A DNA stretch of 64,000 nt from Paenibacillus chitinolyticus NBRC 15660 (GTDB lineage Bacteria; Bacillota; Bacilli; Paenibacillales; NBRC-103111). The stretch lies in NCBI RefSeq assembly GCF_000739915.1, contig NZ_BBJT01000003.1:1-64000 (forward strand), in the 5' to 3' direction. The notes beneath the pieces are model-generated. The model searched no databases, was not told where the DNA came from, and saw only the letters and a program-made list of their open reading frames with translations. Of the stretch, positions 51,009-59,806 are shown piece after piece; within the stretch, counting starts at the first letter, position 1; each line of letters starts with the position of its first letter. The position numbers and the translations under genes are program-made.

Positions 51009-51749
51009 TCATTTTTTAGAAACTCTTTCTATAGATTTCTCCCAATATTCTCTTTCTTTTTCAAAGCATATGTAGTTTCTTTCTTCCTCTAGACATGCAA
51101 CCGCAGTAGTGCCACTTCCACTTGCATTATCCAGCACTATGTCGCCCTTATTTGTGTAAGTTCTTATAAAATATCTAAATAGATCAACGGGTTTTTGCGT
51201 GGGATGAATGGCTAGTTTTTGCTTGTCTGTTGAGAACTTTAGTACACTTCTAGGATAACGCTCTGTGCTGCCTCCGCCACAAATACCAATCGTTGTTTTA
51301 CCATAATTACTACCGTCGTCTTGGTGTTTTGTATAACTGTTGACCGGCTTATGCCCAATAGTTTTTTGAGGATTGTAAGTAGGTAAATTTTTATAAAACA
51401 CCAAGACATTCTCATGAGCCTTCATAGGCATTTTCTTAGCATTTAAGTGACCTGTTGCTGTAGTCTTTTCCCAGATCCATTCATATCTTAACCAATCCAG
51501 GTTGCTATTGCCCAACACCTTATCGAATGGGGTTTGAGCCGTCAAAACGATTGCTCCATTGTCTTTTATAATTCTCTTATAATGACGCCACAATACGTCT
51601 AAGGGAATAATGGAGTCCCATTTATTACGAGTTGTGCCATAAGGAAGGTCGCACAGAATCAAATCAATTGACTTGTTATTAATTAAACTCAGACCGTTCT
51701 CACCAAGACAATCTACATTATAAATCTTATTTAACTCTAGCAGTTTCAA
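51009..51749 (-). CDS. DNA methyltransferase (N4-cytosine/N6-adenine, beta class)
   Basis: About 246 residues: catalytic LILCDLPYG (DPPY-type), then a target-recognition part, and the AdoMet-binding DNASGSGTTAVAC near the C-terminus, the beta-class order. No partner endonuclease is seen, so it is an orphan methylase that likely shields phage DNA from host restriction or regulates it. Start is TTG 51749 (or CTG 51743) behind AAAGGAG. Confidence 0.88.
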   Translation of the reverse strand: MKLLELNKIYNVDCLGENGLSLINNKSIDLILCDLPYGTTRNKWDSIIPLDVLWRHYKRIIKDNGAIVLTAQTPFDKVLGNSNLDWLRYEWIWEKTTATGHLNAKKMPMKAHENVLVFYKNLPTYNPQKTIGHKPVNSYTKHQDDGSNYGKTTIGICGGGSTERYPRSVLKFSTDKQKLAIHPTQKPVDLFRYFIRTYTNKGDIVLDNASGSGTTAVACLEEERNYICFEKEREYWEKSIERVSKK

Positions 51750-51756
51750 ACTCCTT

Positions 51757-51936
51757 TCAAGAATTAGAAACAACAGCTATCACGGTTATAACAATAAAGC
51801 ATACTGAAATTAAAACTGTCATTAACACAGTTGACCTATTCATATTTTTTTCTATATACATTCCTAAGAACACTCCGATGAAAACTATGACGCTTACCAG
51901 TAGGCCCATCCAAAGAGGATACCATTTGTCATTCAT
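51757..51936 (-). CDS. 59-residue membrane protein
   Basis: MNDKWYPLWMGLLVSVIVFI... with TAGGAGAT upstream. Two membrane helices joined by a basic linker (EKNMNRS). It lies just upstream of the methylase gene. Function unknown. Confidence 0.65.
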   Translation of the reverse strand: MNDKWYPLWMGLLVSVIVFIGVFLGMYIEKNMNRSTVLMTVLISVCFIVITVIAVVSNS

Positions 51937-51959
51937 ACTTAATCTCCTAATGCATTTAG

Positions 51960-51977
51960 ATAAAAGCCTTCTTTTAT
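51960..51977. repeat. Palindrome copy 12
   Basis: Perfect. Between the gene at 51990 and the small membrane-protein gene that precedes the methyltransferase. Confidence 0.8.
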
Positions 51978-51989
51978 TAGATCTTATTC

Positions 51990-52337
51990 TTAAATTAGCC
52001 TATACAAAAAAGCAAGGTCGGCATCGAGCGATTCTAATGTTGGAGTTTCGGCAAATGAATCATCGTCTTCTGGATCTGAAAGGTTATTAGAATTGTCAAA
52101 TCGATAAAAAGACATCTGATCCATAATACTTTTGTTAGGGCTGAAACGATTATCATTTCCTGTCTGGTAGATAGCACTGTTTTGTATCATCCTATTTACT
52201 TGTTCTTGTGCAGTGGGTAAGTGCTCACTAAGAAAAAAGAACGCTTCCTGTGCTGTGTCGTTGCCTTTATATGAAATATCTAGAATGTTTTCAATCCCCC
52301 AGATAGCTTTTCGCTGTTTTTCTGTCATTGGTTTCAC
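51990..52337 (-). CDS. 115-residue phage protein
   Basis: MKPMTEKQRKAIWGIENILD... with a GTG start behind GGAGGGG. The opening looks like a small helical phage-protein family ending in an acidic tail. Function unknown. Confidence 0.6.
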   Translation of the reverse strand: MKPMTEKQRKAIWGIENILDISYKGNDTAQEAFFFLSEHLPTAQEQVNRMIQNSAIYQTGNDNRFSPNKSIMDQMSFYRFDNSNNLSDPEDDDSFAETPTLESLDADLAFLYRLI

Positions 52338-52367
52338 TGATTAATGCCCCTCCTTCTGAACATTCAC

Positions 52368-53531
52368 TTAATCGATCCAGCTCATGTATTCTTCTCGCGG
52401 TACTTCTCTTACTACAAAACACTTCTTTGCATGAACCTTAGCATCATCCTTATGGTCAAAGTGTTCGTAAGGAATGATCACTTCAATAAGCGCTCCTTGA
52501 TACCGATAGTTTGACTCGTTAATTTCCTTCTGTTCATTAAAATACAGATAGTCGTTTTTAGGTATTGCAAATTCGCCGATTTTATAAATGAAATTAGAGT
52601 CGTAGTGACTGCTGTAATTCCCATCTTTATTGTACTTTACAAACTTATAAAACCTTTTATTTTCTATGTATGTTTTTCCATCAAACTCGGTATACTTTTT
52701 AGGTATATCACTGATAAACTTAAGCGTCCCTTTTCTCGTTAGGCGATAATCGCGCTCATTAATATACGTTATCTGTACCGGCTCTTTTGAAATCTCTTTA
52801 ATAATGTCCTCTACACATTCAAATTTAACTTCCTCTGGCTTTTTAAAATAATCCTCGTGTAACGATAAATCGGCTATTTTATCAATCACATTATCCAGAC
52901 TAAACTCTTCGCCTTCCTCAAACTGAATCAGTTTGTCATAGTTGATTCCATACATTCCTCCGAGTTGCTCCTTCAGCTCATCGACGGATTTAATTTGTAG
53001 ATCCATACATTTGAGTGCAATCCGAATAAATTCCGGTTTTGAAATTGTGTATCCCTTTTCAGTGTACTTATGGACTCGAAGTAATGAAACTATTGGAAAA
53101 GCGGTATCTTTGTTGAATCTGAGCATTCTTTGAGCATTATCTTTCAGGAAATGTTTATGTAGCACAAACTCTTCAGTCTTAAAATCGAAAGCTCCCATAC
53201 ACGATGTGAAGTCAAAAGTATCAAAAATATCCTTGGCTTCTGGGAAGTACTTAAAGTGAATCAACTGTACATTCTTATCTCTGCCCATTCTAACCATAAT
53301 TGATTTGTTAGTGAGAATGTTAACCCAATCGCTACCTTCCCAGGCTTCCTCAACGAACTCAATAAGCGAGGCTTCATGTCGGAAATACACATCAATATCA
53401 TTAACTTTCCTGTTGCTGAACAGGCTTGTGATTGCTCCACCGGCTACGTAAACCTCGTGTCTTTTAAAAGCATTTACTACATGTTTACCAAGATAGTCAT
53501 ACAGTTTATTTTTCTCAAAAGTATACTTCAT
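52368..53531 (-). CDS. Nucleotidyltransferase-fold phage protein (long)
   Basis: A 387-residue protein. VYVAGGAITSLFSNRKVNDIDVYF is a polymerase-beta-like catalytic strand, related in pattern to the 217-residue protein at 44378. The C-terminal half is unknown. It could act as a tRNA or protein nucleotidyltransferase. GGAGGAAT precedes the start. Confidence 0.75.
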   Translation of the reverse strand: MKYTFEKNKLYDYLGKHVVNAFKRHEVYVAGGAITSLFSNRKVNDIDVYFRHEASLIEFVEEAWEGSDWVNILTNKSIMVRMGRDKNVQLIHFKYFPEAKDIFDTFDFTSCMGAFDFKTEEFVLHKHFLKDNAQRMLRFNKDTAFPIVSLLRVHKYTEKGYTISKPEFIRIALKCMDLQIKSVDELKEQLGGMYGINYDKLIQFEEGEEFSLDNVIDKIADLSLHEDYFKKPEEVKFECVEDIIKEISKEPVQITYINERDYRLTRKGTLKFISDIPKKYTEFDGKTYIENKRFYKFVKYNKDGNYSSHYDSNFIYKIGEFAIPKNDYLYFNEQKEINESNYRYQGALIEVIIPYEHFDHKDDAKVHAKKCFVVREVPREEYMSWID

Positions 53532-53615
53532 TTAATTCCTCCAATAATAATTTCCACATTCTTTTTACCAAGTTTCGCGAGTTCATTTCACAACTTACTA
53601 AAGTCAATAAATCGC

Positions 53616-53771
53616 TTACTCATCGTCATACATATTCATTAGCTCCATATCTCTGGAAAAACCTTTTTTAGCGCTATGGCACAATTTTCGTGCGTCTTCT
53701 TCACTTAAGTTAACTCCAACATCGTATACCTTTATACAGTCGTTTTTCCATTCATAAACTCGGTATAACAT
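53616..53771 (-). CDS. 51-residue phage protein
   Basis: MLYRVYEWKNDCIKVYDVGV..., with AAAGAG upstream. A short alpha-beta protein. No family recognised. Confidence 0.6.
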   Translation of the reverse strand: MLYRVYEWKNDCIKVYDVGVNLSEEDARKLCHSAKKGFSRDMELMNMYDDE

Positions 53772-53788
53772 ACTCTTTAAACCCCCGA

Positions 53789-53806
53789 ATAAAATCTACC
53801 TTTTAT
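53789..53806. repeat. Palindrome copy 13
   Basis: Perfect. Contains the stop codon of the DUF6440-like lipoprotein gene. Confidence 0.8.
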
Positions 53807-54069
53807 TCACAAAAAGGCTTTCCGCTCTGGTCGTAAATCTGTGCTAATGAACCGATACCATTCCTATCGGAAGTGCTTAGTGCAAAATAACATCCAGTCT
53901 TTTGATGTTTTACTGTAATTAATGACGCAGTGTCTGCTTGATCTACAGATACTACCGAAAATTCTTGACTATCAACTGTCGCCCGTTTAATTTCGGTTTC
54001 GGTCTGACCACAAGCAGCTATTAAGACTGATAGAAGACTTAGTACGGATACTATAAAATTTTTTTTCAT
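53803..54069 (-). CDS. Phage lipoprotein, DUF6440-like
   Basis: An 88-residue protein with signal peptide and LIAACG lipobox at about residue 20. The mature part, ITVKHQKTGCYFAL followed by GSLAQIYDQSGKPFC, looks like DUF6440. Surface-anchored. Its stop lies in a perfect intergenic repeat. Confidence 0.7.
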   Translation of the reverse strand: MKKNFIVSVLSLLSVLIAACGQTETEIKRATVDSQEFSVVSVDQADTASLITVKHQKTGCYFALSTSDRNGIGSLAQIYDQSGKPFCE

Positions 54070-54644
54070 TAACTCTCCTTCAGAATCTTTACTAGTTTAT
54101 TAGCTTCCCTAGATGTCTTATCAATCTCAAGTCCAATTTTACTGATGATAAACTTTACATGAGGGCTATACGTACGATTATCTACATATATATCCTTAGT
54201 CAAATAAGGATATGGATCTGCCGGATGCTTATAGTAGCTAGTCTCTGTAAAAAACCTATCTCCAAAATGATCTCCCCCTAGGGTCCTAACTAACAATCGA
54301 ACGTATTTATCCTTTCGCTGAGGAACCCAAGCATAATGATGCCAACAATATGAACCATCCGTTTCGTATGTATTATTTTCATCTATAAAATACATTATCT
54401 CCCCAACAGAATATAAAATTTTCTTTTCTAAACCACGATTGCTAAACGAGGTAGGAAGGTTATAAGTCACTCCCCCAATTTCCACTTTTTTTAAATTGCT
54501 GTTCACTCGGATTTCTTCCGCGTCTATTTTCTTTGTTAAAATATATAAGGCGTCTCTTATTCCATTCCTGGCCGTTGCAGATTTTGCATTTTGACGATCT
54601 TGCTTTGCCAATTCATACTCTTTTCTCATATCATCTAGATTCAT
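54069..54644 (-). CDS. 191-residue phage protein
   Basis: MNLDDMRKEYELAKQDRQNA...; helical N-terminus then a mixed domain with YAWVPQRKDKYVRLLV. No family known. The start overlaps the upstream frame (ATGA). Confidence 0.6.
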   Translation of the reverse strand: MNLDDMRKEYELAKQDRQNAKSATARNGIRDALYILTKKIDAEEIRVNSNLKKVEIGGVTYNLPTSFSNRGLEKKILYSVGEIMYFIDENNTYETDGSYCWHHYAWVPQRKDKYVRLLVRTLGGDHFGDRFFTETSYYKHPADPYPYLTKDIYVDNRTYSPHVKFIISKIGLEIDKTSREANKLVKILKES

Positions 54645-55006
54645 TTACATCTCCTTGTTCGTACTGACTTATTCAATAAATTTTCCACTTCATTGTCTAC
54701 AGTTTTCTTGTCATCCTCAAGATAATGGTCTTATTGTCGTAACCAACAATCTTCATTCGCGCTGCTGCTCTCAATATCTCGATGGCATCTTCGTGGCACA
54801 TAGGATAGGCATTAAGAATTTGTGCATACTCATTGGCATGCCCGATAGTACTCTTGAAACGATCTGATCGTGCTAAACCATTGATTAATTCCCTTCTTTA
54901 GGCTGAAACCTTCAATGTTACCATCCTTATCTAAGTGGATATCAGTAATTTCGACCTCGCGACCATCGATAATGTCATAAAAATTTTGATCGATTTTATA
55001 ATCCAC
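54641..55006 (-). pseudogene. Interrupted phage gene with two compensating frame changes
   Basis: Start is GTG at 55006 behind GGAGCG. The first frame reads DYKIDQNFYDIIDGREVEI...LKK. After a G3 run at 54891-54893 the coding pattern moves to another frame (LARSDRFKSTIGHANEYAQI...ILRAAARMKIVGYDNK). Near 54735 it returns (DDKKTVDNEVENLLNK) and ends in an ATGA overlap with the next gene. The total of 366 bases is a multiple of three. Either real damage or sequencing errors. Confidence 0.5.
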
Positions 55007-55019
55007 TTCTATCGCTCCT

Positions 55020-55037
55020 ATAAAAATCCGATTTTAT
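55020..55037. repeat. Palindrome copy 14
   Basis: Perfect. Between the gene at 55041 and the interrupted gene at 54641-55006. Confidence 0.8.
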
Positions 55038-55040
55038 CTC

Positions 55041-55337
55041 CTAATAATCAAATCCCTGTTTTATCATTTCTTCCTTGATCTCCTTCAAAGTCTCAATTAC
55101 AACATCTAACGAAGCTATGCGATCAAATAGCATGATTACATGAGCATCATGGTTATCAAGAGATGTACCTACAACTTCCTTCCATTCCTCGCCTATTTCT
55201 CGGGGCTTTGATTGTATAAACGCTGCTCCATATGTTAATTTAGAACCATCATCTTTTAATTCTGCTACGAAAATATCTCCATATCCAAATTGAAGATATT
55301 TTATATTGTTATCTGTTTTAATGGGCAAGAAGCTCAC
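55041..55337 (-). CDS. 98-residue phage protein
   Basis: MSFLPIKTDNNIKYLQFGYG..., AGGAGTG upstream. Beta-rich first half, then a long helix ending. No function known, but the form is common in phages of bacilli. Confidence 0.6.
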   Translation of the reverse strand: MSFLPIKTDNNIKYLQFGYGDIFVAELKDDGSKLTYGAAFIQSKPREIGEEWKEVVGTSLDNHDAHVIMLFDRIASLDVVIETLKEIKEEMIKQGFDY

Positions 55338-55358
55338 TCCTTTCCGATATTGTTTTTA

Positions 55359-55712
55359 TTAATGCCTAACCACGCGAACCTGTAGTTCATACTTATGCGC
55401 TAAGTCAATCATATGTTTTGTACCTTTGCTCGTTCCATCCCAGAAAGCGACTAAGGCATTAGACTTTTTCGCCATCTCTTCATTTCTTATGTATTCCGCA
55501 TTATTTCCGCACTTTTCCCAGTCTGCAGGGTGACTAGAAATTCTATAGCCCTTTTCAGTAGCGTACCTTTCGCCCAGCTTATCTGCTCCTTTTGCAGCTC
55601 CCGATACAATTACGATTTCATTGCGAGGTTGCAATGCAAGAAGTAAATCGAGCTTTCTTTTTAACATCTCATAGTCACTAAAGGTTCGTGAACCGGCAAC
55701 GATTACTTTCAA
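55359..55712 (-). CDS. DUF2493/SLOG-family protein
   Basis: A 117-residue Rossmann-type protein: KVIVAGSRTFSDYEMLKRKL, VSGAAKGADKLGERYA and AFWDGTSKGTKHMIDLA are the nucleotide-binding loops of the YspA/DUF2493 SLOG family. SLOG domains bind nucleotide ligands or break them down, some in defence signalling. TTG start at 55712 behind AGGAGGG. Confidence 0.8.
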   Translation of the reverse strand: MKVIVAGSRTFSDYEMLKRKLDLLLALQPRNEIVIVSGAAKGADKLGERYATEKGYRISSHPADWEKCGNNAEYIRNEEMAKKSNALVAFWDGTSKGTKHMIDLAHKYELQVRVVRH

Positions 55713-55725
55713 AATAGCCCTCCTT

Positions 55726-56097
55726 TCAGTTTCGATCTTCCACATCGATGCTATTTGCTTCTTCCGGTGTACTTATAATATGAACGAACATTGTCGCCTC
55801 GCATTCCGGGCAATCAAACTCTAAATAATCGGTCACACCCTCTAGATAGTCGCCTCCAACAGATTCACAAATGTTCTTTCCGCATCGAGGACAAAAGTTT
55901 ATTTGTCCATACCTCCACTGAAATTCTGTGCAGATAGGAATCAAAACAAATGGCTGATAATTTCCATTTGGTGCGATGATATCTTTCTGGGCCAGTGCTT
56001 TAGCTTCCAACTCTGTCATATCCGTAGTTGTATCAGCAGTTATCATCGCAGCTTCAGTTTGCGTTAAAATCCTATATAATTTTGGTATTTCGGACAT
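55726..56097 (-). CDS. Zinc-ribbon phage protein
   Basis: A 123-residue protein with NFCPRCGKNIC and DCPECEATMF, a four-Cys zinc ribbon near the C-terminus. AGGAGG lies upstream. Function unknown. Confidence 0.65.
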   Translation of the reverse strand: MSEIPKLYRILTQTEAAMITADTTTDMTELEAKALAQKDIIAPNGNYQPFVLIPICTEFQWRYGQINFCPRCGKNICESVGGDYLEGVTDYLEFDCPECEATMFVHIISTPEEANSIDVEDRN

Positions 56098-56109
56098 TAT
56101 GAAACCTCC

Positions 56110-56433
56110 TCATGTATTTCGATTATTCAGTTTTGATACTTCATGCAATCCTTCTAATTCTTCATCCCATTCTACCAAAGCCTTAACCCCGTCATGCATA
56201 CCCCAAGCATTTTTACATCTTCTACACCCAACTTTGCGAACTTCAGAACTGAATTACATGCTCGTTCTTGTCGGTTCGACGGATGCAATACAATTGCCTG
56301 AAATGAACACGTATATCCTTATGTCCCTTGTGTCCCGATAAAATGCCCATGCTTCAGAATCATTTCCCGTTACCATCTCCACCTTGCCGTTAATGACGCT
56401 TGTCAACACATAAACAATGTCGTGTTTTACCAT
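56110..56433 (-). pseudogene. Phage gene interrupted by an in-frame stop
   Basis: A 108-codon frame starting MVKHDIVYVLTSVINGKVEM (AGGGGTG upstream) has a TAA at 56254-56256, after which the same frame stays open and codes SSEVRKVGCRRCKNAWGMHD...NNRNT. The second half has no start codon of its own. It is either a nonsense mutation or two genes with an unrecognised start. If only the first part is made, the product is 59 residues (56254-56433). Confidence 0.5.
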
Positions 56434-56452
56434 TTGTTACGAACACCCCTAT

Positions 56453-56640
56453 TCATCTAGATACTTCGCGAAGCTTCGCGGCAACTTCTTTGCCAAGCTC
56501 TGTAATCCTGTATTGATCGGCTCTGTAAGATGTCTTCCTGTCCTGGCTCCCCTGCCCACGGTGATCGGAAGCTTGTGCCATTCATCAAGTTCCAAAGCTC
56601 GCTACTAACTCGTCCATACGAACGCTCCCTGGAACAATTT
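56453..56640 (-). pseudogene. Degenerate phage reading frame
   Basis: Coding-looking pieces occur in more than one frame. RBS CAGGGAGC precedes ATG-GAC-GAG, which stops after ten codons; then SYRADQYRITELGKEVAAKL is open in the same frame from an ATG at 56581, and another frame reads ELDEWHKLPITVGRG. It looks like a phage gene broken by small changes. No single intact product is supported. Confidence 0.4.
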
Positions 56641-56643
56641 TAT

Positions 56644-56868
56644 TCATCGAATTACTTCGCCTAGTTTCAGACATCCATCTTCTTCCCACGTAACAATAAC
56701 TACATCTTCGCCATTTTGACGTATGGACCCCGCATCAGCGTAATCGTCATAAATTAAGGCTTCTCCAAGATCAGGAGAATATGCGTCATCTGACGACTCA
56801 CTTCGCAAAAATTCACCGGTTTTTTCAACCGAATTACGTATTTCATAGAGCGCCTTCCTTTGCGACAA
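56644..56868 (-). CDS. 74-residue acidic phage protein
   Basis: ALYEIRNSVEKTGEFLRSES..., acidic, with a C-terminal beta segment EDVVIVTWEEDGCLKLGEVI. Start (TTG at 56868) lacks a clear ribosome binding site. No family known. Confidence 0.5.
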   Translation of the reverse strand: MSQRKALYEIRNSVEKTGEFLRSESSDDAYSPDLGEALIYDDYADAGSIRQNGEDVVIVTWEEDGCLKLGEVIR

Positions 56869-56927
56869 ATTTATTCAATATGTTGTACTGCCGTCGATGA
56901 ATCTTCTTTGTATCGTTTTACTTGCCT

Positions 56928-56945
56928 ATAAAATCAAGTTTTTAT
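56928..56945. repeat. Palindrome copy 15
   Basis: Perfect. Contains the tmk stop codon. Confidence 0.8.
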
Positions 56946-57559
56946 TGTCTGAATTCCTTGTTGACGATCTTTGCTATATCTTTATATATCTCCTCAACTG
57001 ATCTTAATCCATCAACAATCGCTTTAGCCGGTGCAGAGTAATTTGTAGATACATTTTTATAATTGCTACGTACTCTCGTGAGTAAGCCCAAATCTGATTC
57101 ATATCTGTCATTTTCACCATGCTTTCCTTTTCTTTTCATGCTCTCTTCTGCTGGAATGTCGATTATAATGTCTAGATCAGGCTTCCGCATATACTTCTGT
57201 AATTCCATGATCCAACGTCCATCTCGCCCGTTAGCAAGCCCATAAGCGACTTGACAGAGGCTATACCTATCCAGGATTAAGAATTCATATTTCTCATTCT
57301 CTAGCTCAGTAAACCAGTCCTGCTGAGCCTGCTTATCCGCAGCCATAATCAATTCAATCGTCTCTGCAGATACTTCCCATTCTTTACGTAACCACTTCAT
57401 AATCAGCTCACCAGTTGGTGTTTCGTAGCGGTGGAACTCGCTCGACATTACTTTAAATCCTTCGCTACGTAATCTCTCAGTAAGCAATTTTGATTGGGTG
57501 TGCTTTCCGCTTTTGTCTAATCCACCAATGCTGATGATCTTCATTTTATTATTGTTCAA
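56942..57559 (-). CDS. tmk: Thymidylate kinase
   Basis: A 205-residue dTMP kinase. P-loop GGLDKSGKHTQSKLL, FHRYETPTGELI, LDRYSLCQVAYG and a LID region near KGKHGENDRYE are visible. It makes dTDP from dTMP and completes the phage thymidine route with ThyA. Four-base overlap with the next gene upstream. Its stop lies in a perfect repeat. Confidence 0.92.
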   Translation of the reverse strand: MNNNKMKIISIGGLDKSGKHTQSKLLTERLRSEGFKVMSSEFHRYETPTGELIMKWLRKEWEVSAETIELIMAADKQAQQDWFTELENEKYEFLILDRYSLCQVAYGLANGRDGRWIMELQKYMRKPDLDIIIDIPAEESMKRKGKHGENDRYESDLGLLTRVRSNYKNVSTNYSAPAKAIVDGLRSVEEIYKDIAKIVNKEFRQ

Positions 57560-57834
57560 TTCTTCTTCTCACGCGCCTTCTTTAGTCTTAGTCCGGCCGC
57601 CTGCCGTTGTTCGTCGCTCATAGTCCTGGTGCTTTCATTCCGGAAAGAAACTCTGCCAAAATCAATTTCCTCATAATAATGGGCGCCGTCCTCATTGATT
57701 CTTACCGGTTCAATTCCAGCTTTTTTTAACTTTGATATTACTCTTGGCTGTAGGGTGTACAAGTTCCATTTCATTTTCTCGTCGTCACACTGAATTACGG
57801 TTTCTCTTTCATTAGCCACGTAACTCATACTCAT
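57556..57834 (-). CDS. 92-residue phage protein
   Basis: MSMSYVANERETVIQCDDEK..., containing LQPRVISKLKKAGIEPVRI and a basic helical end. Coupled at both sides (ATGA overlaps) to tmk and the 3D protein. This shape is frequent in phages; function unknown. Confidence 0.65.
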   Translation of the reverse strand: MSMSYVANERETVIQCDDEKMKWNLYTLQPRVISKLKKAGIEPVRINEDGAHYYEEIDFGRVSFRNESTRTMSDEQRQAAGLRLKKAREKKN

Positions 57835-58418
57835 TCACCTTTTTTCTCGATAATTTGGACTTCTAGCTTCCTTCGCCCGAACTTTACCGCCTTACTCTCG
57901 CTGCTCATAAACACATCTAATCTGCCCTCTTTGATTGCTCCTCCTCGGTCGGTACAAGTGTATGTATTATTAAAATAAGGTATGTAAATCTGCGTCCCAA
58001 ACGGCATGCTTTTAGGACACGCTATGGTAACACCTTCCTTGGTTGTTTGACCACTTGCTGTAACACCGTAGTATTTGTCGCCAGGGCTCTTGCCCGTTGA
58101 TTCTCGATTATTTGTATAAGCAGTAACTTCGAAATTCATATATTTGTCTTTATGTTTTACTTCTTTTGTTACTGTGTTCTTATCTTCAATCTCTATACTT
58201 TTAACATCAAATTCTGTAGCTGCGGGGATCGGTTCTAAAGATGGCGCCGGAGTGCTTTGAATCTCCAAATGCACTAGATTTCTTATTGGCTTTAGTGGCA
58301 TTTCAATTGTCGGTTGAGTTGTCTCTTTCGGATCTTTGACATTTTCATTGGCCTCACATCCAGTTAAAAAAATTAGCACAGCCATGAAAATGAAAGACAG
58401 CGTCTTATTCTCGCTCAT
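57831..58418 (-). CDS. 3D-domain lipoprotein (cell-wall enzyme-like)
   Basis: A 195-residue lipoprotein with an FLTGC lipobox at about residue 21, a spacer, and a C-terminal 3D domain: EVTAYTNNRESTGKSPGD and DRGGAIKEGRLDVFM carry its three Asp residues. Similar proteins (YuiC, Rpf-like, SPbeta YorM) act on peptidoglycan, as lytic transglycosylases. A lipoprotein form suggests action outside the cell membrane, perhaps in germination or wall turnover. Confidence 0.83.
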   Translation of the reverse strand: MSENKTLSFIFMAVLIFLTGCEANENVKDPKETTQPTIEMPLKPIRNLVHLEIQSTPAPSLEPIPAATEFDVKSIEIEDKNTVTKEVKHKDKYMNFEVTAYTNNRESTGKSPGDKYYGVTASGQTTKEGVTIACPKSMPFGTQIYIPYFNNTYTCTDRGGAIKEGRLDVFMSSESKAVKFGRRKLEVQIIEKKGE

Positions 58419-58451
58419 AACATTCCCTTCTTAATACTGTAATTTATCTAT

Positions 58452-58500
58452 ATAAAAATCGCTCCTCGCCTTACAGATTCAGTTTGGACAAGGAGCGATT
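58452..58500 (-). terminator. Terminator of the Sak4-like gene
   Basis: AATCGCTCCT / AGGAGCGATT arms with a T5 run on the minus strand. Confidence 0.82.
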
Positions 58501-58520
58501 CGACTAATGAAATGTTCGTT

Positions 58521-59747
58521 TTATTGATTTAAGGCATTCACAAAATCTAAAGCTTCTTTAAGTTTTTCTGTATCATCCGATTTTAGAAAATTAACCACTC
58601 CGAGCAGTTCTTTCATTTTAGGCGCCACGATATCACTCTTGACCTCGTTGGCAATATCCTTCAAGGCATTTTTCAGTTCATTATGATAGTCTTCAGCAGT
58701 TTTCTCATCTTCATCTTTCAAACTGTCGATCATGTCTTCGGAAAATCGCTTAGCTTTCTCTTCCAACACTTCAATTTCTTTCTTACGGATATCTTCAAAG
58801 GAATCACCTTCGTCAAGTTGTCCTTCAATTGCCTCTTTAAACACCCTTACATATGTATCAATTCCATACAACTCTTTTTCTGGCAACACTTTAAAGCGTC
58901 CACCGGCGATACCAATATAACTAGATTCTCTAAAGTACATATAAGTTTGTGATTCATGAAACTTCGTAGCAATCTCTTTGCCATTTTTGTTTTCTAGGTT
59001 TTTATTTAATTCATTTCCTTCTTTATCTAAAGCTGTAACTTCATTGTGTAGGCAACAAATTAGATCTGCTTGCGACTGGAATACTTTACGGCAAGTAGTA
59101 TTCATCATTAGCTCGATTGAGTTATATTTCACGCCATTGACGAGTTCTGTTGTTTTTTCTTTTGTCCAAGCTAAAAAAATCAAACCGTAGCCTGCAGCCC
59201 TTAATGTATCAATTGGGCGTTTAAGCTCGTCATATAGATTATTCCATACATTATCTTTATAAATCTTCGATTCTGATAATTCTTGAATTGATGTGAAATT
59301 ATTTCCGGGATACTTGTTATTCGCATTAACGATGATATAAGCAGAAGCGCAATCAATCATTCTGTCAACAGTGTCGAATCCTACCACTTTAGAAATACGA
59401 GAAACCTTTGATTCCTGTACTAGCCCAGTTACTATTTCTTGTTTGAAATAAATCCACCTGTCTGAATCCATCTCAATATCGGTCTTTATTTTTATCTTAC
59501 CATTTTTAATTTTTTCTTCTTCTTTTTTATATTCCACCAAATCGATTTTCGATTTCAGTTTCCACGTTTTATACCCAGGTTCCCAAGCTACAAGCAGTCC
59601 TGCTTCTGGTTCGTTAGGGAAAAAGTATTCAATGATTTCCTTCCACCAACGAGTCTTGCCTGATTTATAATTTCCAGCCGTTAATAAGATATAGGATTGT
59701 AAGTCTACCTTTGGAATATTCGCCGTAACGAGATTTCGAAAAGACAA
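58521..59747 (-). CDS. Sak4-like AAA/RecA-type ATPase
   Basis: A 408-residue protein. Walker A is AGNYKSGKTRWW near residue 25, with VVGFDTVDRM as a probable Walker B and LIFLAWTKEK further on. The fold suits the Sak4/RecA-like phage recombinases that anneal single strands or load helicases. The C-terminal part is a long charged helix. The next gene upstream encodes an SSB-like protein, a known partner of such ATPases. Confidence 0.75.
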   Translation of the reverse strand: MSFRNLVTANIPKVDLQSYILLTAGNYKSGKTRWWKEIIEYFFPNEPEAGLLVAWEPGYKTWKLKSKIDLVEYKKEEEKIKNGKIKIKTDIEMDSDRWIYFKQEIVTGLVQESKVSRISKVVGFDTVDRMIDCASAYIIVNANNKYPGNNFTSIQELSESKIYKDNVWNNLYDELKRPIDTLRAAGYGLIFLAWTKEKTTELVNGVKYNSIELMMNTTCRKVFQSQADLICCLHNEVTALDKEGNELNKNLENKNGKEIATKFHESQTYMYFRESSYIGIAGGRFKVLPEKELYGIDTYVRVFKEAIEGQLDEGDSFEDIRKKEIEVLEEKAKRFSEDMIDSLKDEDEKTAEDYHNELKNALKDIANEVKSDIVAPKMKELLGVVNFLKSDDTEKLKEALDFVNALNQ

Positions 59748-59806
59748 TTAGTTATTCTCCTTTGTTTTTTCTATTTCTAGACTTTAGTTTAATGTTTTAC
59801 TTCTAA

